The notes beneath the pieces were generated by a model that ran no database searches, was not told the origin of the DNA, and was given only the letters and a program-made list of their open reading frames with translations. DNA of 64,000 bases, taken from the NCBI GenBank assembly GCA_947645195.1, contig CANSGD010000144.1:5119001-5183000 (forward strand), given 5' to 3'. Below, in pieces: positions 42,879 through 54,042 of this stretch (position 1 is its first letter; the number at the start of each line of letters is the position of its first letter). The stretch is from Patellifolia procumbens (Eukaryota; Streptophyta; Magnoliopsida; Caryophyllales; Amaranthaceae). The position numbers and the translations under genes were made by a program.

Positions 42879-43092
42879 CTTAGTACCGCTGTACCAGTTG
42901 ATCTCATAACCCTAACGGCAAAAAGCCACTGATATGGGTATTGTAAAAACTTAATCATCCTTCTACAAGATGCCGGCTTGGTCTCATACCCATTTAACTC
43001 ATATTTATTCACTATATCACTACTCACTCTTTCCTTATTCATTTTCCGCCATTAACATCATCTCACATGTCACCTCAGAGAACAAACACATT

Positions 43093-44922
43093 GCCCCGTT
43101 TGGTTATGAGAGTTTTCATTAGCTTTTAGTCAAAACTCTATTTGGGGTGTTTGGTAGGGGAGAGGATTGGATAGAGTTTTAATGTCCAAAACTCTGATAT
43201 GAAAAACGCTGCTATAAGCAACGTTTTGCATAGAGTTTTGATTTTTATTCCCTAATTACCCCTAATCAATCTTTGCCACTTTTTGTTAATCCAATGAATT
43301 GTATCTCTATCATCATCAATCCAGTGCTAGAACAAAAAGGTGTATCCCATCAAAAAAAATTTGTAGATCTGAATTCTAAATATCCAAAGTAATGTGTACA
43401 AACTGAAAATCAAGATCTCCTATTAATGCGAACACTTGAATACCCATAGAAATTTTAAAGAAAAACTCAGAAGTTTTATGTTGGAGATATTAAAATATAT
43501 ATATATATACTGAAAGCAATTGCCAGCATATAAATAGAATTTTTCAAAAAAAAAAAAAACTAAAAAAATTATCATTCATAAAACTAAGAAACAAAGAGAA
43601 GATGAAGAGGAAAGGGAAGGGAAAAATAAAGATAAAAGGAACGAAAAAAGAAGATAAAAATCGATAGCAACAACCTTATGAGAGTATGCATTTGCCAGCA
43701 TATAAATAGAATTTGCTTAAAATTCCTTGTTGAAATGTATCCATACGATCATGGAGGAATGGGTTTATCTAGAATACAGAGTAGAAATTTTTTTTGATGA
43801 AAAAGGAGGGGGTTGGTGGGTGATGAACTAGCTTTTAGGGAGTTAGATTGTGGTAGTGAAAATGTAGTGGGTGCAATTAATTTTATTTAAGACAAATTTG
43901 TCAGAAACAACCTTTTAAATACACTTTTTTGCGAGAAACAACCTTTTAATTTTTTTTTGCGAGAAACAACCTTTTAATTTTTTTTTGCGAGAAACAACCT
44001 TGTATATTTTTTTTGCTAGAAACAACCTTTTAAATTTTTTTTTGCGAGAAACAACCTTGTAATTTTTTTTTTGCGAGAAACAACCTTATCATTCTTTTCC
44101 GGTGTTGACCACAAGTTCCGGCCTTGACCAAGTCAAATTTGCATGGAAGAGAAAGAACTTTTTGGATTTTAAAAACATGGGATTTATATAATGGGGAACA
44201 AAGGAGGGAAAAGGAGTGTGGAAATAAGAAAGAAGGAGTGCAAACAGCAAATTTGACTTGGTCAAGGCCGGAAACTTGTGGTCAACGCCGGAAAAGAGTG
44301 ATAAGGTGTGTTCTCGCAAAAAAAAATTATACAAGGTGATTTCTCGCAAAAAAAAAAATATACAAGGTTGTTTCTAGCAAAAAAAAAATTAAAAGGTTGT
44401 TTCTCGCAAAAAAGTGTATTTAAAAGGTTGTTTCTGACAAATTTTCCTTTATTTAATGGTGTTTATTTTAATAAAGATATTTAGACATTGATTTAGTGGT
44501 TTTCATGAGTTCTAACTTACTACTACAGACGGAAGGATTATACGTTGTTATCCAATTGTTATTAATATTACTATTATTATGTTAATATACTCCAATATAT
44601 TATATTGATGCATAAAATTGAAAAAAGTATTAGATACTTCACTATTTAATGATAGGTGTGTTATTATTTTTCTCACCAAAAATAATATTTCATAAGCAAA
44701 ATTAAATAAAGTAGATTAAATAAAAGAACAATGTCTATAATTGTCATTTTACACTCTAAAGTACTTATCAGCTTTTATCAAACAACTAAGTGTTACCAAA
44801 CACATTTATATAAACAGCAGTCAAAATCGCAGTCAAATCCACTGAATAAAAAAGTTAAAACTCTAACAGCAAACTCTAAACTCTCACAGCTAAACTCTAA
44901 ACTCTGTTTGCCAAACAGGGCC
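43093..44922. mobile_element. Larger element with GCCCYGTTTGG ends
   Basis: GCCCCGTTTGGTTATGAGAG at the left corresponds to AACTCTGTTTGCCAAACAGGG at the right, and AAAACTCT motifs recur in both flanks. A Mutator-type foldback (43891-44447) sits inside. The target duplication is not evident, so it is tentative. Confidence 0.42.
43891..44447. mobile_element. Foldback MITE with tandem subrepeats, 9-bp duplication
   Basis: TTTATTTAA lies at 43882-43890 and 44448-44456. The ends GACAAATTTGTCAGAAACAA and TTGTTTCTGACAAATTTTCC are inverted. Each arm is a tandem array of a ~30-bp unit (GCGAGAAACAACCTT plus a T run), about six on the left and four to five on the right. The inner parts (TTGACCACAAGTTCCGGCC, then CTTGACCAAGTCAAATTTGC) also pair, so the whole element folds into one hairpin. 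The two frames of 86 and 71 residues are shadows. Confidence 0.88.
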
Positions 44923-45158
44923 ATAGCTCAACAATTACACTATAGTGTCTGCAAGGAATATGACATTTTTAACATGGGGTTCCGACTGTACCTAGAAGAA
45001 TTGCGCTTAGATATTTTTGAAGAATGGACCTAATACTGTTAATTTTTAAATTGGTTAGAAATTGGGTCTGCGTAATTCAATAAGAAGGAGGAGAGTTTAG
45101 TCTATTTACAAGTCCAAGAAGGTTCCATCCTAAAATCATATGGTGATAGGAGGAGTAA

Positions 45159-46057
45159 GGGCCTCTTCATTTCAACTTAATTTCAGTTTATTTCAGCTTA
45201 ATTTCAGTTCAGTTCAGTTCAGTTCAACTCTAATCAGTTCAGCTGAATCCAGTTCAGTTCAGTTCAGCTCCAATCAGTTCAGTTCAGCTCCATTCTTTTA
45301 TAACCATTTTGTTAAATATTATTATGTTGGTCTAATTTATTTTACTAATTGCTCTTATTATTATTATTATATTATTATTATTATTATTATTTTATTTTTA
45401 TATTATTATTATTAAGTATTATCATTATTATCTGTATATATTATTTTGTTTATTATAGCTTTATTCATTATTATTACTATTATCATTAGGGAGGATCATG
45501 GTTTAGGTTAAAAGCACAAATAAACCCGCGTCTTCAGCCCATAATCCAATTAAATCACGTCAAAACGGTTTATGATGTAATTTTGTACGGTCCGACACAA
45601 TTTTTATTTTATTACTAAATATTAATATATAATTAAATCTAATTATTAAAATAGTAATATTAATTTAATTCTTAGATATTATGTTATTATATAATCATCA
45701 CTAGGTATTAATATATTAATACAAAGACTATAAAATAATTGTTATTAATTATCATTATAATCATTAATCATTATTATTATTAATTTATGATAATTAATAT
45801 TATTTATTTATAATTATCATTTAATAATATCCAAATTACAATTATTATTATTCATTAATAAATATTCATTATTATTACCTATCATCATAATTATTATTTA
45901 ATATTCATATTATTATTGTTTAAATATTATTTATATATTTATTAAATTCAATTAAATTTAATTCAATTCAGTTCAATTCAATTCAATTTAGTTAGTTCAG
46001 TTCAGCTCCAATCAATTCAGTTCAGTTCAGTTGTTTTCAGTAAATCTAAACAGGCCC
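45159..46057. mobile_element. Long CTGAA-rich Tourist element (copy 3)
   Basis: Ends GGGCCTCTTCATTTC and AAATCTAAACAGGCCC are flanked by TAA at 45156-45158 and 46058-46060. It is the inverted sister of 40139-41018, including the GTCAAAACGGTTTATGATGT block. The 91-residue frame at 45140-45415 reads the repeats. Confidence 0.84.
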
Positions 46058-46284
46058 TAACTCCTAATCTTATTAAGTGGATTTATCTCTCCTCTTTCTC
46101 TAATGTAGGAACCTCACATGTGCACAACAATGAGATTTAACTCTCCTCCTCACATGTGAGTTTCTTTAGAATTTAGAACTAACTGGAAAGGTAATGAGAA
46201 ACAATCCTCTTAGGGGCTTGACATTCTGTCGAGGCAAACCCTTTCTAGTCGTTTAATACCCAGTTTAGAAGAGACCCACAACCT

Positions 46285-46298
46285 GGGTTCTGATACCA
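46285..46298 (-). promoter_or_regulatory. tRNA-Met primer binding site of the TRIM-like element
   Basis: On the minus strand TGGTATCAGAACCC directly follows the LTR end AAAAATTAACA, matching the usual TGGTATCAGAGC primer site except near its end. Confidence 0.7.
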
Positions 46299-46319
46299 TG
46301 TTAATTTTTAGATTGGTTA

Positions 46320-48821
46320 TGTAACGCCCCGACTTCTAATCATTTTCATTAAGTTAATTAATCAATAATTAGCAGCGGAAATCCTAGCTTAGTCGGTGCG
46401 TCACACGCCGTACTTTTCCAGAGGGAAAAATACAAGGCGATTTTAACTTAAAAATAAGCATAAATGAGATATGAAATAATTAAAACTTTATAACATTAAT
46501 TAAAATCCGAAACTCAAGTGTTCTAGTACTTTGGAAATTAAAATAACAACTGGAATTATAAAACTAGAAGTGAACTTCATTAAACTGGAACGACTAGACT
46601 TTGACTGATACTTTCTCACCACTACGCATTTCCATAGCCATCATCAGTACCTAAAACATAAAGAGTAAAATCATGAGCCGAGGCCCAGTAACATACTACC
46701 CTAACAACGTAAATTCGTTTCAATTCATTTTATTTGCAAACAGGGAGAGGTGAAATACCTTAAAACATTTTTGGAAATCATTTTAACAAATCAATACATA
46801 TCATAATTCATAACTTTCAACTTCATAATTTCCATATATCCTTTTTTATTTACTTGGTAACTGGCTAGTATACTTGGGAGTCCTCAAGGAGCAACCTCCC
46901 GTGTTGTATATACCCTTTAATAGTCCTCAGGGAGCACCCTCCCGTGTTGGATCTATTACCCATGACAGTCCTCACGGAGCACCCTCCCGTGTTGGATACT
47001 GCCCTTTAGTAGTCCTATAGGAGCAACCTCCCGTGTTGGATCTACTACCTTGGTACGTGCACGACCTCTATTAATTAATAATTCAAAATATAACGTAACA
47101 ATATACAGCCAGAACCTCTTTCCACTTTTCATTTATCATGTTACTCATACTTAATCATCAACACATATCATCATAACTTTCACAAAACTCGTAAAATCCA
47201 CTTGAAACATGCTTGATCGTCAATTCTCATTTTTTCTCATATTCGGATGATCATGCTTGAAAATCATTAAACTTTTCCCACAATCCAAATAAACTCATTC
47301 ATAAATACATTTTCTCTTTTCAACATTAAACTCATATGCGTCATATTTATAAAGCATTTTATAATCGTATTCCAAAGGGATTGTGGGTGTTAGCAATAGA
47401 TGTTATACCTAGGTCCGCTGTGCGTGATTCTTAGCCTTTGATGGATCGTTCATCTCGAGCTCCGAGGACCGCTTCTTACATTTGAAAATAAGATATTTAT
47501 AAGTCATCGTTCAATTTAATACAACGTTATATTATAAACTCTTTTTAATGAAGTTCTTTAATTATTTCTTAAGAAAATCACTTTATTTCAATTACTAATT
47601 AAAATAGTTTAGCTAAACTAATTAAAACAATTTTCTTTAAATATGTTAACATAATTATATTATATACTTACTTGTTTACTTAAAAATGAAATCAGATTTA
47701 ATTGAGCATAATTAAATATAATATGGATAAAATATTAACTAAAAGGAGTAAATTGGAAATAAGTAGCTTACATTGGTGTAGGAAGTCAAAGGTTGACTTT
47801 GGGAGGGGTATAATTAAATCCTAAAAACTGATTTCAAGAATCAGTTTCTTGAAATGCTTGGCAGGGGAAAACGCAGGAAGAAGGAGGAGAAGAAGGAAGA
47901 GCAAGGTGTGGCTTGGCCTGAATCAGGCGGTCTGCGGACAGGAGGCTATGCGGCCGGTGGTGCATCGGCGGCCGGCTGTGCTGCGTGCTGGGCAGCGAAC
48001 AAGGGAGAAGGGAGAGGGGAATGCGGGCAGGGAGAGAACGAAACAGAGCAGGGGGGGTTCTGCTGGTTGCGGACAGAAAACGCCGACAAAGAGAGGGGTG
48101 GTGCTTGGTGTCTCGATGGGTTCGTGGTGGCGTATAAGGTGGTGGTCTGGTGTTTCGTCGCGGTGGTGCCGCGGTGGTGTGCGAAAGAAAATTTTCAGAT
48201 TCGTTTTGCTGAATCGGGTTTGTTTTGGTTGATAAACTCTACTGTAATCTAAGTTTCAGCATTTAGGAATGGTTTTCGGACTATGGAGTTACTATATGTT
48301 GCTCCCATGGAGGTATTTTGCAAGAAGAGAGGAAGAAGAAGGAGAGCAGGATGTTTTGTGATGTTATACTGGTTGATGAAGCTTCTATTTATAGAGTTTG
48401 AAGGGGACAAGTTTGCCCAAGTAAGCTGAATTTTACTGGGTATGGAAATCCTTGGAGACCAAGGTGTTGGGAGAATTGGAAGCAAGTAAGTCAAAGGGGA
48501 AGGAGAAGGTGACGGGTGGTGAAGTGCATGGAGGAGTTTTTTTTTTTTTGTAAGAGTTTGGTTGATTAATAAAGCTTATTTACTAGATTAGGAAATAAAT
48601 AAAGAATTAAACAAGATAGTATTGCAATAAATAAAATTGTATTTTCAGCAAAATATTTGTAATAATAATACTAATAATTTTTTTATAACAATAAGAATAC
48701 TTATAATTAAAACCTCGAAAATTTATATTAAAGAAATTTATAAAATTAAATTAAGACTTGTTTACGCTAATAAAACGACTTAATCATAATCATTAAGTTT
48801 TCGAATTTTCGGGGTGGTACA
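46320..48821 (-). repeat. 3' LTR of the Tekay-type element
   Basis: Starts TGTAACGCCCCGACTTC and ends TTCGGGGTGGTACA, so the outer 13 bp are nearly inverted (TGTAACGCCCCGA against TGTACCACCCCGA). About 2.5 kb long. It includes the tandem repeats at 46876-47050. The frames at 47849-48252 (127 and 132 residues) are overlapping G-rich reads on the antisense strand and not genes. Confidence 0.85.
46876..47050. repeat. Four tandem ~50-60-bp units inside the LTR
   Basis: AGTCCTC-GGAGCAACCTCCCG followed by TGTTGGAT and TACC recurs four times (starting near 46880, 46923, 46967 and 47011). The core GGAGC-NCCCTCC is a small hairpin. Such arrays are common in Tekay-type LTRs. Confidence 0.85.
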
Positions 48822-48842
48822 TCCTTACCCCCTTATAAAAAG
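48822..48842 (-). promoter_or_regulatory. Polypurine tract of the Tekay-type element
   Basis: On the minus strand AAGGGGGTAAGGA lies immediately before the 3' LTR, in the position of the plus-strand primer. Confidence 0.72.
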
Positions 48843-48994
48843 TTTCGTCCTCGAAACTTGAGCTCGATTACGATCCATCCATCTGATTATGCGGTTCCAA
48901 GTAACTCATATAACTCATGATCAAACATCATTCATATAAAAGAAAATTTCACATACAATCACGTCTTTATACAACACTTACTATGATTCAACAT

Positions 48995-50047
48995 TTAAAA
49001 GAAAAGTTCCGGGTATTTCGATTTCATTTGGTCCTCAACTTCCCCTGTAGCTTCAGAGGATGTGTGGTTAGCCCACAAAACTTTCACCATAGGTATCACC
49101 TTATTTCTAAGCTGTTTTTCTCTTCGATCAAGTATCTCTATTGGTTTCTCCTCGTAAGTCAAATCATTACGTAATTGTAGGGGTTCGTGCCTAATCACAT
49201 GACTTGGTTCAGCTATATACTTTCGTAACATTGAAACATGGAATACATCATGCACTTTATCTAAATCAGTTGGCAAGGCGAGGCGATAAGCTACTTCATT
49301 AACTCTTTCCAAAATCTCATACGGTCCAATAAACCTTGGACTCAGTTTTCCTGTTTGTCCAAATCTCATCACTCCTTTGGTAGGCGAAATTTTTAAGAAC
49401 ACATGATCTCCTACCATAAATTCCAAAGGTTTCCTCCGTCGGTCTGCATAACTCTTTTGTCTACTTTGTGCCATTTTCATTCTAGATTGAATCAATCGAA
49501 TCTTGTCGGTTGCTTCTTGAATTAAATCAGGTCCAATGATATGTGTTTCGTCAATATCACTCTAACATAAGGGTGTGCGACATTTCCTCCCATAAAGAGC
49601 TTCATAAGGGGCCATTCCTATAGTTGCTTGATAACTGTTGTTGTATGAAAATTCCACCATAGGCAAAAATTTCTCCCAAGTTCCTTGGAAGTCCAAAACA
49701 CACGCCCTAAGCATATCTTCCAAGATTTGATTTGTACGTTCCGTTTGACCATCGGTCATTGGGTGAACAGTCGTGCTAAAGTCAAGTCTCGTTCTAAGAG
49801 CCTTTTGCAATTCTTTCCAAAATCTTGCTTGAAATCTAGAGTCACGATCAGATACATGGAGCGAGGAACTCCATGTAACCTTACTATTGTGTTCACATAT
49901 AGTTCTGCGAGTCGATCCAAACTCCAATTGTTCTTAGTGGCTAAGAAATGTGCGGACTTGGTTAGTCGATCTACAATGACCCAAATGGAGTTCATTCCTT
50001 TAGTGGATACTGGCAAACCCATGATGAAATCCATCGATATAGAGTCT
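48995..50047 (-). pseudogene. Integrase core and chromodomain-like tail
   Basis: The integrase catalytic core reads ISMDFIMGLP with the first Asp, NSIWVIVDRLTKSAHFLATK, then after a one-base insertion near 49865 SDRDSRFQARFWKELQKAL and HPMTDGQTERTNQILEDMLR with the final Glu region. After an in-frame TAG at 49562-49564, where a Trp is usual, come AQSRQKSYADRRRKPLEF, VGDHVFLKISP and the tail VIPMVKVLWANHTSSEATGE, the degenerate chromodomain of Tekay/del elements. It would insert element DNA and steer it to heterochromatin, but it is dead here. Confidence 0.88.
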
Positions 50048-50844
50048 CATTTCCATTCTAGCACATCCAACGGTTGTAGTAACCCAGATGGTCTTTGATG
50101 TTCTATTTTAATCCTCTGACAAGTCAAACATTTTGCTACAAATTCGGCAACCTCTCGTTTCATGTTACTCCACCAAAATGTCTGTTTCAAATCCTTGTAT
50201 AGCTTATTTCCTCCAGGATGAACGGAATATGGAGTATTATGAGCTTCTTCTAAGATTCTCTTTTTCAAACCCTCGATGTTGGGAACACACAACCTTCCTT
50301 GGAATCTCAATGTACCGTCCTCTTGAATAACAAATCCCGGTGATTTTCCTTTTTGAACATCACTCTTAATATTTTCTAACTCTAAATCTCTTTCTTGCGT
50401 TTCCTTAATCTCATCAAGTAATGTTGGCCTCAATTCCATCATGTACAAACATCCACTTTCATGTTTCCGAACCAATTCCACTTCCATTTTCCGTAGGTCC
50501 TCACGAATGGCTTTAGGGGGTGACATGGTAGTGTTTAAGTAGGTTTTCCGACTCAAGGCATCAGCCACAACATTAGCTTTGCCAGGATGGTACTGGATGT
50601 AAAGATCATAATCTTTAAGAAGTTCTAACCTCCTACACTGTCTCATATTGAGTTCTTTTTGTGTGAAAATGTATTTCAGGCTTTTGTGGTCGGTAAAAAT
50701 TTGACATGAGGCTCCATATAGGTAATGTCTCCATATCTTGAGAGCAAATACGATAGTGACTAACTCCAAGTCATGGGTAGGGTAATTCTGTTCATGAGAT
50801 TTGAGTTGACGGGAAGCATAAGCTATGACCTTTCCATGTTGCAT
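50047..50844 (-). pseudogene. RNase H and integrase zinc-binding segment
   Basis: One open stretch of 265 residues. RNase H residues appear as KVIAYASRQLKSHEQNYPTH, then LELVTIVFALKIWRHYLYG, then FTDHKSLKYIFTQKELNMRQ and KANVVADALSRK. The integrase HHCC zinc motif follows: HNTPYSVHPGGNKLYKDLKQ, then WWSNMKREVAEF and CLTCQRIK. It ends at TGA in LEWK-stop-DSISMDF, where the family has Trp, so a single base change broke it. Confidence 0.88.
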
Positions 50845-50875
50845 TAAGACACAACCTAATCCTTGTTTTGAGGCA

Positions 50876-52237
50876 TCACTGTAAACTATGAAACCATCGG
50901 TTCCTGAGGGAAGGGCAAGGACAGGTGCAGTAGTGAGTCTTGTTTAAGTTCTGAAATGCCGTCTCACACTCATTGGTCCACTCAAATTTTGTGGTTTTCT
51001 TTACAAGGCGTGTAATGGGTTGTGAAATCCTCGAGAAATCTTTTACAAATCTCCTATAGTATCCGGCTAATCCCATGAAGCTCCTTACTTCAGGTACATT
51101 GGTAAGTCTAGGCCACTCAACTATAGCTTTTATTTTCTGAGGGTCCACTGATACACCTTTATCAAAAATGATATGACCTAAGAATGCTACTTCCTTTAAC
51201 CAAAATTCACACTTTTGCAATTTCCCATATAATTTATTTTCTCTCAGCACATCTAAAACCTTTCGTAAGTGTTCCTCATGTTCTTCCGGACTCTTTGAAT
51301 ATATTAAGATGTCATCAATGAAAACAACTACAAATTGGTCTAGGTAAGGTTTGAAAACCCGATTCATTAAATCCATAAAGACTGCAGGTGCATTGGTTAA
51401 CCCAAAAGGCATTACTGTAAACTCATAGTGACCATATCGAGTCCTAAAGGCGGTTATAGGAATGTTTTCAGGTTTTATTCGAAGTTGGTGGTATCATGAT
51501 CTCAAGTCAATCTTGGAAAAAGTAGTTGCTCCTCGAAGTTGGTCAAACAAATCATCAATACGGGGTAAAGGGTATCTATTCTTGATAGTGATCTTATTCA
51601 ACTCCCGATAATCTATACACAACCTCAGACTTCCATCTTTCTTTCTCACAAACAGTACAGGTGCACCCCAAGGTGAGACACTTGGTCGAATATAACCTTT
51701 GTCAAGCAATTCATCTAATTGTTTCTTCAATTCTTGTAATTCTATCGGGGCCATTCTATAAGGCGCTTTAGATACAGGGGCAGATCCTGGAGTCAAGTCA
51801 ATAGTAAAGTCTATCTCTCTTTGTGGGGGCATGCCAGGTATTTCATCAGGGAACACATCAGGGTAGTCACGCACTACAGGTATGTCCAATAGGGATACTT
51901 CATTACTATCCACCACATGGCAAAGGTACCCAAAGCATCCGTTCTTAAGTAACTTCAAGGCTTTTAAGGTCGATACGATTTTAACCTTAGGTCTAGCTAT
52001 CCTTTTTCGATATGACACTTTTTGCCCATTTAATCCTCTAAGAGTCACTTTATGGTTCACACAATCAATATCGGCTTGGTGTTTTGCTAGCCAATCCATT
52101 CCCAAAATTATGTCAAAGTCGGTCAGATCAAATTGGACTAAGTTGCTTAGGAATTCACATTTTCCTATGGTGGTGGGGCAATCCTTATACGTAACATTAC
52201 AAGTCACAAATTTTCCTGAGGGTAGGGATACAGACAT
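50876..52237 (-). pseudogene. Protease end and reverse transcriptase
   Basis: LTDFDIILGMDWLAKHQADI is the end of the protease. The reverse transcriptase follows: VSPWGAPVLFVRKKDGSLRL, then CIDYRELNKITIKNRYPLPR, SKIDLRS, then after an in-frame TGA at 51494-51496 (Gly in the usual SGYHQ) TRYGHYEFTVMPFGLTNAPA and the catalytic box FIDDILIYS. The RNase H connection starts in TKFEWTNECETAFQNL and is lost through a one-base frameshift near 50940. It copied the element's RNA into DNA when intact. Confidence 0.9.
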
Positions 52238-53535
52238 GGTCGAAATTTTTCACATTGGGTCAAATCAAGGTGTTTAGCAAACGATGATGAGATGAATGAA
52301 TGTGTAGCTCCCGAATCAAATAGGATATAAGCAGGTTTAGAATGAACAGGGAATGTACCAGTTATGACATCTCCATTAGCATCAGCTTCATCCTTCTGCA
52401 TCATAAACACTCTTCCATTCTGTGGGGGTCCACGAGGAGGGTTGCGGTTGAAGTTTGTTGCATTACCATTTCCATGATTCGGACCATTTTGAAAGTTTCT
52501 CCTATCATCTTGTCCACGAGGCACGTGAGGACAATCTCTGATTTGGTGGCTCTTACTACCACACTTGTAGCAATCTCTTTTGCCAGATCGACAATCCTCT
52601 TCGACATGGTTCAACTTCCCACATTTAAAGCAAGTTCGAGTTTGGGGAAAAACTTGGTTCCTATTATTTCCTCCTCGGTAACCATTGTTGGCCTTTTTAT
52701 AGGGTCCCTGGTATGGCTGACCTTTCTGAAAGTTTTCCTTTCTCTTCCCTTATACCTCTTCTTTAAGCTTCATCATTCTTTCCACATTAATAGCCCTATC
52801 ATACAAGTCTTGATAAGAGGGGCTCCTATAACTGGATAGACGTTCACGAAGGTTCAGAGTCAACCCACCTTCAAAACGATTCATCTTTTGCCTATCTGTG
52901 GTCACTAAATCAGGAGCAAAACGTGAAAGCTCATTAAACCTTACAGCATACTCCAAGACAGACATTCTTCCTTGAGCCAGATGGATAAATTCAGATTCCA
53001 TCTGCAATTGCAACGATTGAGGGTAAAACTGATTCCTCATTGCCTCCTTAAGTTTCTCCCAACCAAAACCGGGTTCCTTTTGAATATCTTTAGCACTCTT
53101 CCACCAGAGGTTAGCTTGCCCTTTAAGGTAGAAGACCGCAAAGCTAACCTTCCACTTATCAGGACATTGAGTAGCATCAAACAGTTTCTCCATATCACAG
53201 AGCCATTCCTCAAATTCAGTCGGATCTGGTTTGCCATCATAAGCAGGTGGCTTGTGAGACGCAAATCTCTTGAACATGTTAGAACACTCATCTTCCTAAG
53301 ATTTCGCCTTTTGGCGATTCCCTTATAAGAGTTCAGACATCATCAACCTCATTAAGTCCATTCGATTATCATTCGGTTGCCCCAGTGTATCTCCAAAGAT
53401 AGGATCATTCCTTAAAGTTTCGAGTCTAGCCCTCATTTCTTCCAGAGATATCTCAGACACAAGAGTTTCATTGACAGTATTGTTTCCCTCGTTATTGGTT
53501 TCACCATCGGTACGTTCACTCCCGTTAGGATCCAT
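52204..53535 (-). pseudogene. Gag, zinc knuckles and protease start
   Basis: The start is MDPNGSERTDGETNNEGNN at 53535. Two stops lie near 53294-53325. The capsid domain follows (PTEFEEWLCDMEKLFD, then GQANLWWKSAKDIQKEPGF, then RMSVLEYAVRFNELSRFAPD). After a TAA at 52750 come two knuckles, CFKCGKLNHVEEDC and CYKCGSKSHQIRDC, both CX2CX4HX4C. The protease active site is YILFDSGATHSFISSSF. A frameshift near 52235 separates it from the rest of the polyprotein. Stops lie in the same frame as the sense codons, so they are point mutations. Confidence 0.88.
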
Positions 53536-53767
53536 TTTCTATCATAAATACAAGGGTTTCAGATATAACTCCAAGCATATTCACATATTATCATCATTTA
53601 TGCAATATCACAATTCAAAATCAAGGAAATAAGAGAATTTTCCAATCCCTGAACCTATCGCTCACACTCATTAATTTCCATTTTACTTTATTTCTAACAA
53701 AATTTTATTACATGATTACGACCCTTACTCAAGCAATATATATCCAATTGTTTATTTAGTTAAAGTA

Positions 53768-53867
53768 CTCTTTCTCTTTTAAATTGTGGTCCCCAACTTT
53801 CTCTCCCTAACCTCCTTGGTTTTCCCCCACTTTCTCTATGTTCCACTTACTTAGAAACGGAGGAAGT
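53768..53867. mobile_element. Degenerate Stowaway-like end
   Basis: TTCCACTTACTTAGAAACGGAGGAAG at the right has a typical end. The left partner CTCTTTCTCTTTTAAATTGTGG is strongly changed. It marks the limit of recognisable Tekay leader sequence. Confidence 0.4.
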
Positions 53868-54042
53868 ACATAATAATGTGAATTTTTTTTTCTAATTACG
53901 GCAAATTAATTAGTTAGGTTGATACTTGACAAAAAATATCAATATACTGTAAATCTTAAGTTAAGGGTAGACCGTATGGTTGCCTAAGTTTCCATTTCAA
54001 TCATTGCATATGAAAAAATTTATACTTCCTCCATTTTTTTTA

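Larger units (their letters stand above)
45037..46319 (-). mobile_element. TRIM-like LTR element, interrupted
   Basis: TGTTAATTTTTAAATTGGTTA at 45037 recurs as TGTTAATTTTTAGATTGGTTA at 46299, the starts of two LTRs. Directly before the second is TTCTGATACCA, the reverse of a tRNA-Met primer site, so the element reads on the minus strand. Only a short internal region without genes separates the LTRs once the Tourist insertion (45159-46057) is removed, as in TRIM elements. The second LTR is cut after 21 bp by the Tekay element at 46320. Confidence 0.58.
46320..53760 (-). mobile_element. Decayed Tekay/del-type chromovirus without 5' LTR
   Basis: On the minus strand the domain order is gag, zinc knuckles, protease, reverse transcriptase, RNase H, integrase and a chromodomain-like tail, then polypurine tract and 3' LTR (46320-48821). 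This is the Ty3 order with the C-terminal chromodomain of chromoviruses. The 5' LTR and primer site are missing: beyond the gag start at 53535 only about 200 bp of possible leader remain before unrelated MITE sequence. Several stops and frameshifts break the polyprotein. The element entered the second LTR of a TRIM-like element. Confidence 0.88.

Noticed and set aside
47849..48252. Two overlapping frames of 127 and 132 residues
   Set aside because: Both lie antisense within the Tekay LTR, overlap each other in different frames and are Arg/Gly-rich low complexity.
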